Positions 10,370 to 23,144 of a DNA stretch of 64,000 bases are shown piece by piece. The position numbers and the translations under genes were made by a program. The first letter of the stretch is position 1; each line of letters opens with the position of its first letter. The DNA is from Pelobates cultripes. Lineage: Eukaryota; Chordata; Amphibia; Anura; Pelobatidae. Where the stretch lies: NCBI GenBank assembly GCA_933207985.1, contig OW240921.1:3920791-3984790 (forward strand), written 5' to 3'. Below the pieces are notes generated by a model. It ran no database searches. It had not been told where the DNA came from and saw nothing but the letters and a program-made list of their open reading frames with translations.

Positions 10370-11850
10370 CAAGCCACTATATTACAGCCCAGTTCAGCTC
10401 AATCCAATATATCACAGCTTGGCCCAATCCAATATATTTCATCCTAGTTACAGCCCAGCCAAATCCAGTATATTACAGCCCAGCTCAGCCCAATCCAGTA
10501 TATAACATCCCAGCCCAGTCCAATATATTACAGCCCAGCCCAGTCCAATCCAGTATATAACAGCCCAGCCCAATCCAATATATTACAGCCCAGCCCAGCC
10601 CAATCCAGTATATAACGGCCCAGCCCAGTCCAATATATTACAGCCCAGCCCAGTCCAATCCAGTATATAACGGCCCAGCCCAGTCCAATATATTACAGCC
10701 CAGCCCAGTGCAATCCAGTATATAACAGCCCAGCCCAATCCAATATATTACAGCCCAGCCCAGCCCAATCCAGTATATAACGGCCCAGCCCAATCCAGTA
10801 TATTACAGCCCAGCCCAGTCCAATCCAGTATATTACAGCCCAGCCCAATCCAATATATTACAGCCCAGCCCAGCCCAATCCAATATATTACAGCCCAGCT
10901 CAGCTCAATCCGGTATATTACAGCCCAGCCCAATCTAGTAGATTACAGCCCAGCCCAATTCAGTATATTACAGCCCAACTCAGCTCAATCCAGTATATTA
11001 CAGCCCGGTCCAATTCAGTATATTACAGCCCAGCTCAGCCAAATCCAGTATATTACAGCCCAGCCCAATTCAGTATATTACAGCCCAACTCAGCCAACTC
11101 CAGCATATTACAGCCCGGTCCAATTCAGTATATTACAGCCCAGCTCAGCCAAATCCAGTATATTACAGCCCGGTCCAATTCAGTATATTACAGCCCAGCT
11201 CAGCCAAATCCAGTATATTACAGCCCGGCCCAATACAGTATATTACAGCCCAGCTCAGCCAAATCCAGTATATTACAGCCCGGTCCAATTCAGTATATTA
11301 CAGCCCGGTCCAATTCAGTATATTACAGCCCAGCTCAGCCAAATCCAGTATATTACAGCCCGGTCCAATTCAGTATATTACAGCCCAACTCAGCTCAATC
11401 CAGTATATTACAGCCCGGCCCAATACAGTATATTACAGCCCAACTCAGCTCAATCCAGTATATTACAGCCCGGTCCAATTCAGTATATTACAGCCCAGCT
11501 CAGCCAAATCCAGTATATTACAGCCTGGCCCAATACAGTATATTACAGCCCAGCTCAGCCAAATCCAGTATATTACAGCCCGGTCCAATTCAGTATATTA
11601 CAGCCCGGTCCAATTCAGTATATTACAGCCCAGCTCAGCCAAATCCAGTATATTACAGCCCGGTCCAATCCAGTATATTACAGCCCGGTCCAATTCAGTA
11701 TATTACAGCCCGGTCCAATTCAGTATATTACAGCCCAACTCAGCTCAATCCAGTATATTACAGCCCGGCCCAATTCAGTATATTACAGCCCAACTCAGCT
11801 CAATCCAGTATATTACAGCCCGGCCCAATTCAGTATATTACAGCCCAGCA
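10370..11850. repeat. CAGCCCAGCCCAATCCAGTATATTA minisatellite
   Basis: About 1.5 kb of alternating CAGCCCAGCYCA and ATCCAGTATATTA modules with unit lengths of roughly 25-45 bp. The first half is rich in CAGCCCAGCCCAATCC. The second half alternates CAGCCCGGTCCAATTC with CAGCTCAGCCAAATCC, so the array evolved by local higher-order amplification. No coding content. Confidence 0.95.
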
Positions 11851-13547
11851 GAGTCTGTCCTTCAACAAGGAAATAAAGCCACAATTGAAAGAAGTAGAAA
11901 GTTTGGAGGTCAGTATACCCTGGGGACCCTTTGTGTTCACAATGCATTTGATATAATTTATTCCTTATAAAATGTGTAGGTCTTGGAGTGTAATCAATAG
12001 AGTTATTTACTAATTGGATTATTTACTATAGTGAACTTCACATTGTTTACCAACATGGCCAGACTGGTAGAATCTTCCCAATTCATCTATTTTAGTCCTA
12101 AATGTGAAATTTACTTTGAATTGCAGACAATATTCAGTAAATAACCCTGTTAATGTTAAGGTAAAGTCCTTGAACTTGTGTCGATGTGCTTGACGTCTGC
12201 CTGGATTAAACCACGTGGAGGTTTTGTTAATGGCATCCAATACAGCCCTCTTCTCTCCAGCTTGGCACCAGCCGGGTATCAGTTGACATCACTTGGCTCA
12301 AGACATTAAGTTTTGGGCACACGTAGTATGTACGGAGCTTGGCATCGCGCCAGGTTTCAGTGAAACTTTCCAAGATTATTTCCAATGTCGGTGAAGAATA
12401 AGATATGTGAGTAATAACCCAAGTGATACGTTATGGGTTTTAATGTGAGAACCAGCACATCTCTGCTCCATTAGAACCAGCCTGAGGTCCAGTGAATGTG
12501 TCTCGTAGATCACACCAGATCAAACATTGAAACCAGACATGTTATGGACTACGTGTCCAGTCAAACCAAGACTCACCGTGTGTCTGCAAAAATATCAACC
12601 AGAAAAATCACTTTCATAATCATGGGCTCTACTCGAAATATCTCCAGTTTTCATGATTAGTTAATTCTGTGAAATTAGAAAGTATTTTGTTATTTCTTGA
12701 TATGAAATGTGTTTATTGATCTTTCAATAAATGTACAGTTGTAAGAAAAACCAAGTATTCTGTGAGACAGATATAAATATTTGCACATTACTGAAATATA
12801 TTATACAACATGTGGCTGTATTTATAGAGCACAATAAAATGTGTATTGTGTAAAGCTAAAAAGAAATGTAAAATTCTCCATAAATTGTTTAACATATATA
12901 ATACAAACACACAGACACCTGCTCACTTTATAACTTCCTGGTTATTCTAAACAATGTAAGAGCCCAGGACAACAAAACATTAATGGTTACATTAAAATGT
13001 CATGTTATTAAATGGCCACAGGGGGGCAGCACATATTGCACAAAGTGAGCAATGCATGCAGGTTGTACGCTAAACTACATGTTAAATTCTATAGCAGGGG
13101 ACATACATAATTAAATACTCCATTTGCGTTGAGTATTTCTAAGAGTATTATTTCCTGTGGTGCTTTTTCATTTTGTGATATTGTTACTCCCAGAGACGGG
13201 GTGTCACTGTGCATTTCGCATTTACCCTTCGAGGGGTCATTAAATGGGTGTTAAAGCGTCTGTTTATTACAAGTCACTGCGTAGCGAATAAACCTCTGTA
13301 TTCTCTACCAGTATCATGAAACAGGAGAGAAACCGAGGGAAACATTCACTATTTCTCAGACAAGAAAAACACACAAAACACACAATCTGGTACAACGTGA
13401 AACCCAGAGAAAACTAACAAACAGTAAATCGTACAAAGTCACACAGATACAGACTGTCATCTTATAGAAATCAGCCGAAGGAAAAACATTCAAACAAAAA
13501 TGGGAACTAACTGAACCTGGAGAGGGGACTGGGATATGGATAATGTA
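11851..13547. other. Unassigned intergenic sequence
   Basis: About 1.7 kb with only short open frames and no similarity I recognise. Nothing supports an exon. Confidence 0.45.
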
Positions 13548-15375
13548 TTGTGCAACATGGTGTGTGTAATAAGTCATATGTAATGATGTGTGTTAGTATG
13601 TAACATGATGTGTGTTAGTATGTAACATGGGGTAACGTGATGGGTGTAATAAGTCATATGTAATGATGTGTGTTAGTATGTAACATTGGGTAACATGATG
13701 TGTGTAATAAGTCATATGTAATGATGTGTGTTATTTTGTAACATGGAGTAACATGATGGGTGTAATAAATAATATGTAATGATGTGTGTTAGTATGTAAC
13801 ATGATGTGTGTTAGTATGTAACACGGGGTAACGTGATGAGTGTAATAAGTCATATGTAATGATGTGTGTTAGTATGTAACATGGGGTAATGTGATGGGTG
13901 TAATAAGTCATATGTAATGATGTGTGTTAGTATGTAACATTGGGTAACGTGATGTAACATGTATGTATGTTAGTATCATGGTATCATGATGTATGTTAGT
14001 ATGTAACATGGGGTAACATGATGGGTGTAATAAGTCATATGTAATGATGTGTGTTAGTATGTAACATGGGGTAACATGATGTAACATGTATGTATGTTAG
14101 TATCATGTTATCATGATGTATGTTAGTATGTAACATGGGGTAACAGGATGGGTGTAATAAGTCATATGTAATGATGTGTGTTAGTATGTAACATGATGTG
14201 TGTAATAAGTAATATGTAATGATGTGTGTTAGTATGTAACATGATGTGTGTTAGTATGTAACATGGGGTAACATGATGGGTGTAATAAGTAATATGTAAT
14301 GATGTGTGTTAGTATGTAACATGATGTGTGTTAGTATGTAACATGGGGTAACATGATGGGTGTAATAAGTCATATGTAATGATGTGTGTTAGTATGTAAC
14401 ATGGGGTAACACGATTGGTGTAATAAGTCATATGTAATGATGTGTGTTAGTATGTAACATGGGGTAATGTGATGGGTGTAATAAGTCATATGTAATGATG
14501 TGTGTTAGTATGTAACATGGGGTAATGTGATGGGTGTAATAAGTCATATGTAATGATGTGTGTTAGTATGTAACATGGGGTAACATGATGGGTGTAATAA
14601 GTAATATGTAATGATGTGTGTTAGTATGTAACATGATGTGTGTTAGTATGTAACATGATGTGTGTTAGTATGTAACATGGGGTAACATGATGTGTGTTAG
14701 TATGTAACAAAGGGTAACATGATGTGTGTAATATGTGACATGGGGTGACATAATGTGTGTTAGTATGTAACATGGGTAACATGATGTAACATGTGATATC
14801 ATGATGCGTGTTAGTATGTAACATGGGGTACCATGATGTAACATGGGGTACCATGATGTAACATGTGGTATCATGATGTGTGTTAGTATGTAACATGGGG
14901 TGACATAATGTGTGTGAATATGTAACATGGGGTAACATGATGTAACATGTGGTATCATGATGTGTGTTATTATGTAACATGATGTAACACGTGGTATCAT
15001 GATGTGTGTTATTATGTAACATGGGGTAACATGATGTAACACGTGGTATCATGATGTGTGTTGGTATGTAACATGAGGTACCATGATGTAACATGTGGTA
15101 TCATGATGTGTGTTAGTATGTAACATGAGGTACCATGACGTAACATGGGGTGACATGATGTGTGTTAGTATGTAACATGGGATAACATGATGTAACATGG
15201 GGTGACGTGTTGTGTTTTAGTATGTAACATGGGGTAACATGATGTAACATGTGGTATCATGATGTGTGTTAGTATGTAACATGAGGTAACATGATGTAAC
15301 ATGGGGTGACATGATGTGTGTTAGTATGTAACATGGGGTAACATTATGCATGTAATATGTAACATGGGATAATAA
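13548..15375. repeat. 58-bp minisatellite (TAATGATGTGTGTTAGTATGTAACATG)
   Basis: About 1.8 kb built from short ATGATGTGTGTTAGTATGTAAC modules. Between about 13,600 and 14,600 a 58-bp higher-order unit is regular (for example GGTAATGTGATGGG at 14463 and 14521). The distal part (14,620-15,370) loses TAATAAGTCATATG and becomes shorter, irregular GGGGTAACATGATGTAACATG modules. The histidine/tyrosine-rich open frames on the - strand are array artefacts. Confidence 0.95.
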
Positions 15376-16104
15376 CAGGGTGTCACTGTCAATAGCTACT
15401 AATGGGGTGTCACTGTCAGACCTGCTCTATGTTCCAAACTTGGACTTTTTGTGCCACATTTTACAAACTCAATGCATTTATTCACTAAACATCAAATTAT
15501 AATAAACTAAATCCCAAACAGCAACATTTTGCTAAAATAGTGGATTTATAATTTTGTTTCTAATTGTAATTTGACTAACAGCTTGATTTCTGCCATTCGC
15601 TTTTTAGTTCACTGTGATTGTCTTTGTTTAGTGAATTAAACAATTCATTTTCAGTCCACGTCAATCCACCGATTAGTAATGAGACCCTCACGTTTCATGT
15701 TTCCCACTGCATAAAATTACAATCTACAAAATGCCTTTTCCCCCATTTATTTGCTTTCGTCACCAAAATGGAGCGAACATTTGTAGAAATCATGAGATAA
15801 CGGTTCTGTAAGGAATACGATTAAATGTGTTTCTTTATTCCCTTTGACTTTAAACGTAAAATAAACATAGAGTAAAATTTTTCTGAGCAATTTAGACGTC
15901 AATTGAAAAAGGTAACAGCAGCTGTAAAAGTTCTATTTCAGTTATTTTACAACATTGTAAGAACACTGTCATTGCCTTAAGGTAATCGTGTAATAACCTA
16001 AGGAGTGCTTCACGTTAACTATGAAAATAATGATTTTACGTAATGTTCCGGTGATATTTTTATTCATTTCGGACTTTCAACCAAAGCTGCTTTATGTCAC
16101 TCTC
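15376..16104. other. Unassigned intergenic sequence
   Basis: AT-rich sequence without a recognisable gene or repeat. The only open frame of any size (15618-15800) has no features of a known protein. Confidence 0.4.
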
Positions 16105-16105
16105 C

Positions 16106-16500
16106 TTAAAAGGGACACTATCGGCACCAAGACCGCTTCAGCTCATTGAAGTGTTCTGGGTGCACTGTCCCAGGTCCCTTAATCTTTTTTTAATGAATTA
16201 CAATAATTAGCTTGGTGGGTTAACCTGTGCTGCTAGGTGACATTTGGTCACTTAATTGACACCGGACATCCTGTGCTGCTAGGTGCCATTATGCATGGCA
16301 CCTAGCAGCACAGGACGTCACACTATGCATGGAGACGTCCAGCGTCACGCACTGCTGCACATGGGCATAAGATCTTCCCTGCCAGCGGACTTGAGCTGGC
16401 GCCAAAGGATATCGACGCTGAACTAAGGTAAGTGACAGGAACGGGTTTTAGCCCCGTCTGCACCAAGGTGGGGGGGAGTGGGGGCAAGGGAAGGGGTTAG
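16106..16500 (+). mobile_element. TTAA-type MITE fragment with a perfect 20-bp hairpin
   Basis: Begins CTTAAAAGGGACACTATCGGCACC, matching the terminal sequence of the MITE at 37678-38158 (TTAAAGGGACACTATAGGCACC). The matching right terminus was not found, so the right boundary is approximate. Inside, 16270-16289 and 16295-16314 form a perfect 20-bp stem around a 5-nt loop. TTAA target sites point to a piggyBac- or Kolobok-type family. Which one is inference. Confidence 0.65.
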
Positions 16501-16866
16501 GAAACAATAAATGTCTAGATATTCAAGGTACTCGAGACTCAATAATGAATGATCAAATATATTAACATATTTCAAACTTCTATGAACAATGTTACAAAAT
16601 GTTAAACAAGATAGTATGTCTACATCCTTAAGCAATATCCAAACCTGCTGTGATTCGCTTCTGTTGTCACCTGGGTGGAAGATTTCTGATAACTTTCCTG
16701 TTCTGGGAACAAGATCGCCTTCAGGCGTTTGCAAGTGACTCCTGCAAGTTGTGAAACGAGTTCGTCTTGGCCAGAAGTTAGACTATTGAACAATGGCATG
16801 GAACACATTTCTATTAATGAAGAGTTCTATTTGCTTCCAATAAGATTAACTATGATACAATTACAA

Positions 16867-16912
16867 TTATTTATATAACGCCAACATATTCTGTAACGCT
16901 GTACAATAGATA
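16867..16912 (-). repeat. L2-type LINE 3' tail fragment
   Basis: On the - strand this reads CTGTACAGCGTTACAGAATATGTTGGCGTTATATAAAT. It corresponds to the 3' tail of the L2 element ending near 61137 (CTGTAAAGCGCTGCAGAATT…GCGCTATATAAAT). Confidence 0.6.
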
Positions 16913-18254
16913 AATCAAGACAAATAGTTCTAATAAAACACGTTTGATATACGGGAACAGTAGGTGACTTGCTTCCCCAATCAAATAATCATCAATGATC
17001 GGTAAACTACTTTATCAGAAAACAGCAAGAGGGCTGGCATTTCATGCAAATTAGCTTCCATTTACCCATCCAGTTTGGATACAATACCTGAATACACTCC
17101 TGAGAGGGGCCTTTTGAAGTTAATGCGGATTTTATCTCCCAAAGTTCACAGGACTTGCGGGAACAGAGGACAATCAAGGATAAATCGTGGGAAAATTAAG
17201 TAGGTTTGTTTAAAGAGTGATTGCATCTAAATGTTAATGATTTAAAATGGCTGCACCCAGTACCTGATTCCCTTGGTAGTGTAATGGTAATTTTGTATTC
17301 CTGTTTGTCATTTTGTGGGATAAATACATTCTAAAACCTCAAAAATAAGATTAATGGGTTTGAAATAACTTAAACTGGATTGTGCCAGATTTGTTTTATT
17401 TGTCTTTTTGTCCAAGAACAGGTTGTTTTCCTTATTTTGGGGAATCTGACGGTTACACAGAACCCATATTTAGTTATTGTGTTCATGGCCATTTCATGAG
17501 TAGGTCCTCGTCGCTCAGCAGAAGAGGAAGTAACCAGTGAACAGCTAGAAGGCCAAAATAATGGCTTTGGCCTTGTCCCCAGTTCTTTGTCCTAATGAAT
17601 GCTTCTCCTGTTCCCTCCTTTGCTCTGAGGGATCTTTGTTCCCGCTGAAGAGGGCAAGTCCGAGGTTGGCACACAATCAGACTGCCTGAATGAAGCCTGC
17701 TTTCAAAATATCTTCAGTTCTTTACCCCCAGGATTTTAACCCAATGAGGAGTATGTATAAAAATGCAAACACTTTATAGGTGTAAAAGTTTTAACAACTC
17801 ATTTAGCTCTTCCCAAAGTGCACTGAATACGTCACATTCTGATTGGAATAATTTACTATCTGGAGAAAACTTAGCGGATGATTCGTTTTTTTTCTAGCTG
17901 AATGAAGCTGTGCCCCATGATTCCCCTTATAAAGTGTTGCTATGTTAATATATTTAAAAAGTGAGTTTACATTTTAATTTAGTATAAGCATGCAGATAAC
18001 AAGCACAAAATCTGGATCTTCTTTGCTTTAAACATTTATAAAATCCCATAAACAGAGATGCATACATTTCAGCAAACATGGAATTCAAGCTGACAGTTTC
18101 CAACTAGGTTTCTGACTAATTTTATTTCAGTGTGCGGTAGTGGTTATGGTGTCAGGAGTTTCCTGCTGCTGTCATACTGCTAGTGCGCAGGAGAACACAG
18201 ACAGAAACAATGCATTTTTCTGAACACATTTTACACGTTTGCATCTGTGAAAAC
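16913..18254. other. Unassigned intergenic sequence
   Basis: No exon or transposon recognised. Short open frames only. Confidence 0.4.
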
Positions 18255-19425
18255 AAGCAGATTGGAAATAGTGAGCAGAGCAAGAAGGCTGGGCAGAGCA
18301 AGCATAGAGAGCAGAGCAAGCAGGGATTGCATAGAGTGTGGAGCATGCAGTTTGGGCAGAGTTAGCGGAGCATGCAGAGTGAGCGGGTTTTACACAGCAT
18401 GCATGTTGGACAGAGCATGCAGAGTGAGCAAATTTTGTAGAGTAAGCAGAGCCAGCTGGTTGGGCAGAGCATGCAAGTTGCACAGGTTTTGTAGAGCGAG
18501 CAGGTTGATCAGAGCGAGCAGGTTGGTCAGAGCGAGCAGGTTGGGCAGAATGAGCAGAGCATGCAGGTTGAGTGGAGTGACAGAGTGAGCAGGTTTTGTA
18601 GAGCGAGCTGAGCGTGCAGGTTGAGTGGAGTGACAGAGCGAGCAGGTTTTGTAGAGCGAGCTGAGTGTGCAGGTTAAGCAGAGTGAGCAGAGTGTGCAGG
18701 TTGAGCAGAGCGTGCAGGCAGAGCGAATGTGCCGGTTGAGCAGAGCGAGCAGAGCGTGCAGGTTGAGCAGAGCAAGCTGAGCGTGCAGGTTAAGCAGAGT
18801 GAGCAGAGCGTGTAGGTTGAGCAGAGCGTGCAGGTTGGGCAGAATGAGCAGAGAGTGCAGGTTGAGCAGAGCGAGCAGAGCATGCAGGTTGAGCAGAGCG
18901 AGCTGAGCATGCAGGTTAAGCAGAGTGAGCAGAGCGTGCAGGTTGAGCAGAGCGTGCAGGCAGAGCGAGTGTGCCGGTTGAGCAGATCGAGCAGAGCGTG
19001 CAGATTGAGCAGAGCGAGCAGAGCATGCAGGTTGAGCAGAGCGAGCTGAGTGTGCAGGTTAAGTGGAGTGAGTAGCGTGCAGGTTGAGCAGAGCGTGCTG
19101 AGTGTGCAGGTTGAGCAGAGCGAGTAGGTTGAGCAGAGCGAGGTGAGCATGCAGGTTGAGCAGAGCAAGCAGAGTGTGCAGGTTCAGCAGAGCGAGCTGA
19201 GAGTGCAGGTTGAGCAGAGCAGGTTCAACTGAGCGAGCAGAGTGTGCAGGTTGAGCAGAGCGTGCAGGTTGAGGAAAGCATGCAGGCAAAGAAGAGCGAG
19301 TGTGCACATTGAGCATAGTGTGCAGGTTGAGCAGAGTGAGCAGAGCGTGCAGGTTGAGCAGAGTGAGCAGAGCGTTCAGGTTGAGCAAAGCAAACAGGTT
19401 TTGTAGAGCGAGCAGAGTATCTGAC
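18255..19425. repeat. GAGCAGAGC/GTGCAGGTT minisatellite
   Basis: About 1.2 kb of 9-bp modules GAGCAGAGC, GAGCAGAGT, GTGCAGGTT and GAGCTGAGC, in irregular order with 18-bp and longer subarrays. The cysteine/leucine-rich and serine/arginine-rich open frames on both strands come from the repeat. Confidence 0.94.
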
Positions 19426-19499
19426 ATTGTGTCTGTCTGCATTGAACATGTTCAGACTTTTTGCTGGTTTCGTACAAGGAGAGCGAGATTGTTGCCTTT

Positions 19500-20106
19500 G
19501 GGTCATTCTGCAGTAATTGGGTGGGGTATAGGTTCATGTACAAATCCTGAGTAGAGAGAATACACTCCCAGAAATACAAACACAGAGATTGAGAAATAAA
19601 GCACGCATATACCGTTATAACAATACGTTTATACTTGTATGGTGTACCCCTGGGCTTCTAATGGCGGGAACAAAGAATGAGCCGGCCAAGATAGCCAGTG
19701 CCCCAAAAGCGTCCCCACCAACCTCAGGAACCCTCACAAAAATACATTTTCAACCGGTCTCCGTTCCTGAGGTTCCTGTACGACCACCGTGCATAGAAGC
19801 GTCTCCTTTCGAAATATGAATGCTCCCCTTGGTTGGCGTTCGTCTATGCGAAATGGCAGCCACCCAGGGGAGCACTCATTAATTACTTCCCTTGCGGTTT
19901 CGCACTTATGTTACTAGTGTGAACATTCTAAGTGATTGGTGTGAACATTCTAATGGGGCACAGGGGTGGTCTCCGTTCGGGAGACTAATGGGTTCTGTTC
20001 ATAAGGACTCTCCCGAATGGGGATACAGGGCACAATACACAAAATGAAAGAGAAAATACACAACACAAGTGGAAAACACACGAATAAGCAGTGGTTCTGC
20101 TACACA
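19500..20106 (-). mobile_element. Probable 3' LTR of the Gypsy element
   Basis: On the - strand, just after the pol remnant, a polypurine tract (AAGGGGGAGC, 20107-20118) is followed by TGTGTAGCAG, a typical LTR start. The sequence to about 19,500 has the palindrome-rich, GAACG-containing composition of the two solo LTRs. The outer end and a target duplication were not resolved, so the left boundary is approximate. Confidence 0.6.
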
Positions 20107-20187
20107 GCTCCCCCTTAAACACAAGCCGGCATACACAGTCTGATCCCAACGGATTGGCTTGGGGATGTCTCGGGGAGTACTCACAGA

Positions 20188-21720
20188 TCACTTCTCCACT
20201 TCTGTCTGTCTGGACAACCCGTCGGCATTCCCGTTTTGCCTACCAGGTCTGTATTGAATCGTTAAATCGTATGGTTGTAGTGCCAGGGTCCAACGTAATA
20301 GCCTGGCATTGTCTCCAGTGGCCCGGTTAAGCCACACCAACGGGTTGTGATCTGTGAGCAACATGAATTGGTGTCCGTAAATGTATGGCTGCAACTTTTT
20401 GAGAGCCCACACCACCAACAGGCACTCCTTCTTGATGGCAGCATAACTGACCTCCCAGGGTAGTAGTTTTCTGCTGAGCCACTGGGTGTTCTCCACCATC
20501 ATCCCAGACCTGGCTCAGTACCACTCCTAATCCAAACATAGAAGCATCTGTATGGATGAGAAAACGTTTATTCGGATTAGGAGCGGCCAGGACAGGGGTA
20601 TTTATCAAGGCTTTCTTAAGGGCTTGTAATGCCTGCTCACACTCTGGAGTTCAGGTTACCTTTCTGGGCAAGTTCTTTTTGGTCAGGTTGGTGAGGGGCT
20701 TAGCTAGGGCACTGTAGTTGGGGATAAATTTCCAATAGTAGCTAGCAGTCCCTAGGAAAGCCATCACTTGGGTCTTAGCGCGGAGAAGGGGCCAGTGAGC
20801 CACTGCCTCAACCTTGGCTGGCTCAGGCTTCTGCTTCCTACACCCTACCCGGTGTCCCAGGTACTGCACTTCTGGCATCCCTATATGGCACTTAATTGGT
20901 TGCAACGTCAACCCTGCCTCCCTGATTCTGTCTAGTTCCGATCCCACGTGTTTCTGGGTGCTCCTCCCAAGTGTCGCTATATATGGGTATGTCCTCCAGG
21001 TATGCACAAGCATAATCCTGGAGGCCATCCAACAGCCGGTCCACCATCCTTTGGAAAGTGGCCGGGGCATTCTTCATCCCAAATGGCATAACCTTAAAGT
21101 GGGACAGGCCAATGGAGTGACGAAGGCTGACTTGGGGATAGCATCTGCCGCTAGGGGGATCTGCCATTATCCCTTACACAAATCTATAGTGGTGAGGTAC
21201 TGGAGATGAGCCATCCGGTCTAACAGATTGTCTATATGGGGCATGGGATAAGCATCCGAGACCGTCTTGTCATTAAACCTCCTGTAGTCTACACAGAACC
21301 GGGTGGCTCCATCTCGTTTCAGGACCAGCACTACCGGGGAGGCCCATGGACTCTTAGAGGGCTCGATTACCTCTAATTGGAGCATCTCCTGGATCTCCCG
21401 CCTCATGTTCTCATGAACAGCTTCTGGTATTCTGTACAGGGTTTGCCGCAGAGGTGGTTGGTCGGGGATCTCTACTCTGTGGGTGGCTTGTGGGGTAAAC
21501 CCTGGCAAATTAGAGATGTCTCTTGCTTTGCAAACAGCATTTGCTGTGCTTGCCTGCGTTCTTCCTCGGTCAGCCGGTCCTCTAAGTGGGCCTCCTCTAT
21601 GGACCATGCCTACACTCAATTTTCTAGGAGATCAGGCAGGGGAAAATTGTCAAAATCTTCTGAGGCTGGAGCACATATAGCGGCTACCTCCTCCGCCCTC
21701 TGGTGGTAGGACTTTAGCAT
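20188..21720 (-). pseudogene. Gypsy-type pol remnant (reverse transcriptase and RNase H)
   Basis: Minus-strand remnant of a Ty3/Gypsy polyprotein. In order from high to low coordinates it shows: an NMLKSYHQRAE-like pre-RT segment (about 21,720-21,620); the RT fingers (SPWASPVVLVLKRDG, FCVDYRRFND) at 21,167-21,619; FGMKNAPATFQRMVD; and the active-site box, which reads YLED instead of YLDD at 20991-21002. Then come QYLGHRV and the RNase H segments (IHTDAS; LLTDHNPLVWLN; YRPGRQNGNADGLSR), ending near 20,188. It is dead. There is a stop after IDLCKG (about 21,167), a frameshift near 21,110-21,120, another near 20,945-20,965, an in-frame TGA at 20651-20653 where the family usually has Trp, and a further frameshift near 20,490-20,510. 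Integrase is absent: RNase H runs almost directly into the polypurine tract and LTR. Gag and protease are not seen upstream. Confidence 0.92.
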
Positions 21721-23128
21721 GTTAACATTTAACATGCGTCTAACTTCTGTATCTGAGCAAGGACCAATAACGTTGATGGTGTTACATTTTTATTCCACCA
21801 CCCGGTGTCTATCCCCCCTCTGCCCCCGGGAAACACCCTGCAGCCTACTCACCCGCTTGGACCAGACAGTCCGGGAGGTAGCACTACGGCTCCTGCTGTG
21901 AGTGGCTGGAGAGGAAGACTGGAAACGGGTTGCAGTGGATGGACCGAAGGAGGTTAGGATTAAGGGGAAGTTAGGGATAGGGGGGGATTTGGATTAGGGG
22001 AGGTTAGGGTAGAGATAGGGAAAGGTTACAGATGGGATAACTTGAGGTTACGTCTCCTGAATCTCTATAATTGGAGGTATTATCGCCCCCTTTGAATATT
22101 AAAATGTGTAATATTGAGAGAGAAATAACACTTCCTACTGTAGATATTCCAATAACACTTATTATATAATAATTTATATTTAAGGTGGCACGGGCCATGG
22201 ATTTAACCCCAACAACGCCCCTCTCTACAGCTCCCATCATTCTTTGCAAACAGCAGATTTGCAGGAAGTTATGGGAGTTTCCATCCCACAATATCTGGGG
22301 CGGGGCTTAAAAGTTATATCAGGCATTACGCTACTAATCAGACCCTACATGTTACTCATTGCAAGCCAATGCATACCCTCCAGGCGTGGATTTCTAATAA
22401 TGGCCAATGGCCAATGGACATTTCTAACCCAGATCAGGGAATGCATAGCAGACAGTTTTACTATAAGGTCTCTTCACACTAAAAGATTAACAAATTCTTC
22501 AATTTTGCGACCAGCAAATTATATTGTGGACGGCTTGCATGTTTAATGTCTCGTTCATGTATGATCCTGCATTTCACCCCTGTGTTGTGCGCAATCTCTC
22601 TGCTAATCTGACAACCTACCCTTCCGGTTAAACCGCATGCGGCCGGAGATGGTGGAGAAACAGGTGTGATCTGGATACATGTGAACTGAACAAATACAGT
22701 GTCACAATAAGATCCAATTACTAAATATCCACAAGGTTTGTGTCTGTTAAAGCTGCGCATCCTGAACGCATTGACCGCTCGTGTGATCATTCAGGGCAAA
22801 GTGTCTCTGGTTTGATAAGCAACTGCAACATCTAAATAAATTAAAATAAAACAATCAAAGTAAATATTTGGTAGATTCATGTTAGATCCACTGATTGTGT
22901 CTTGCAGAGTTTAGCTCATAACATTTCATTGATTTACTCATTCATGACTTGTGAATTTCTATCTCTTTTTACCAAATTTAACCGAAATTGCTCAACTGGA
23001 AAATCTCCATCATTTTCTAACTTGGTCTTTTACCTAAACTTTGTAATTCAGTTGTTAAATTATCATAGATAAATAATTCAATTGTTTGGATTAAACAATA
23101 AATAGTATGTTTATACTAATTTAATAGG
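21721..23128. other. Unassigned sequence, Gypsy 5' remainder then unknown
   Basis: The first 100-200 bp may still be Gypsy. Further on there is only a GGGGAGGTTAGG-like short repeat near 21,960-22,020 and unrecognised AT-rich sequence. Confidence 0.4.
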
Positions 23129-23144
23129 ATCAATCCCTGACATA

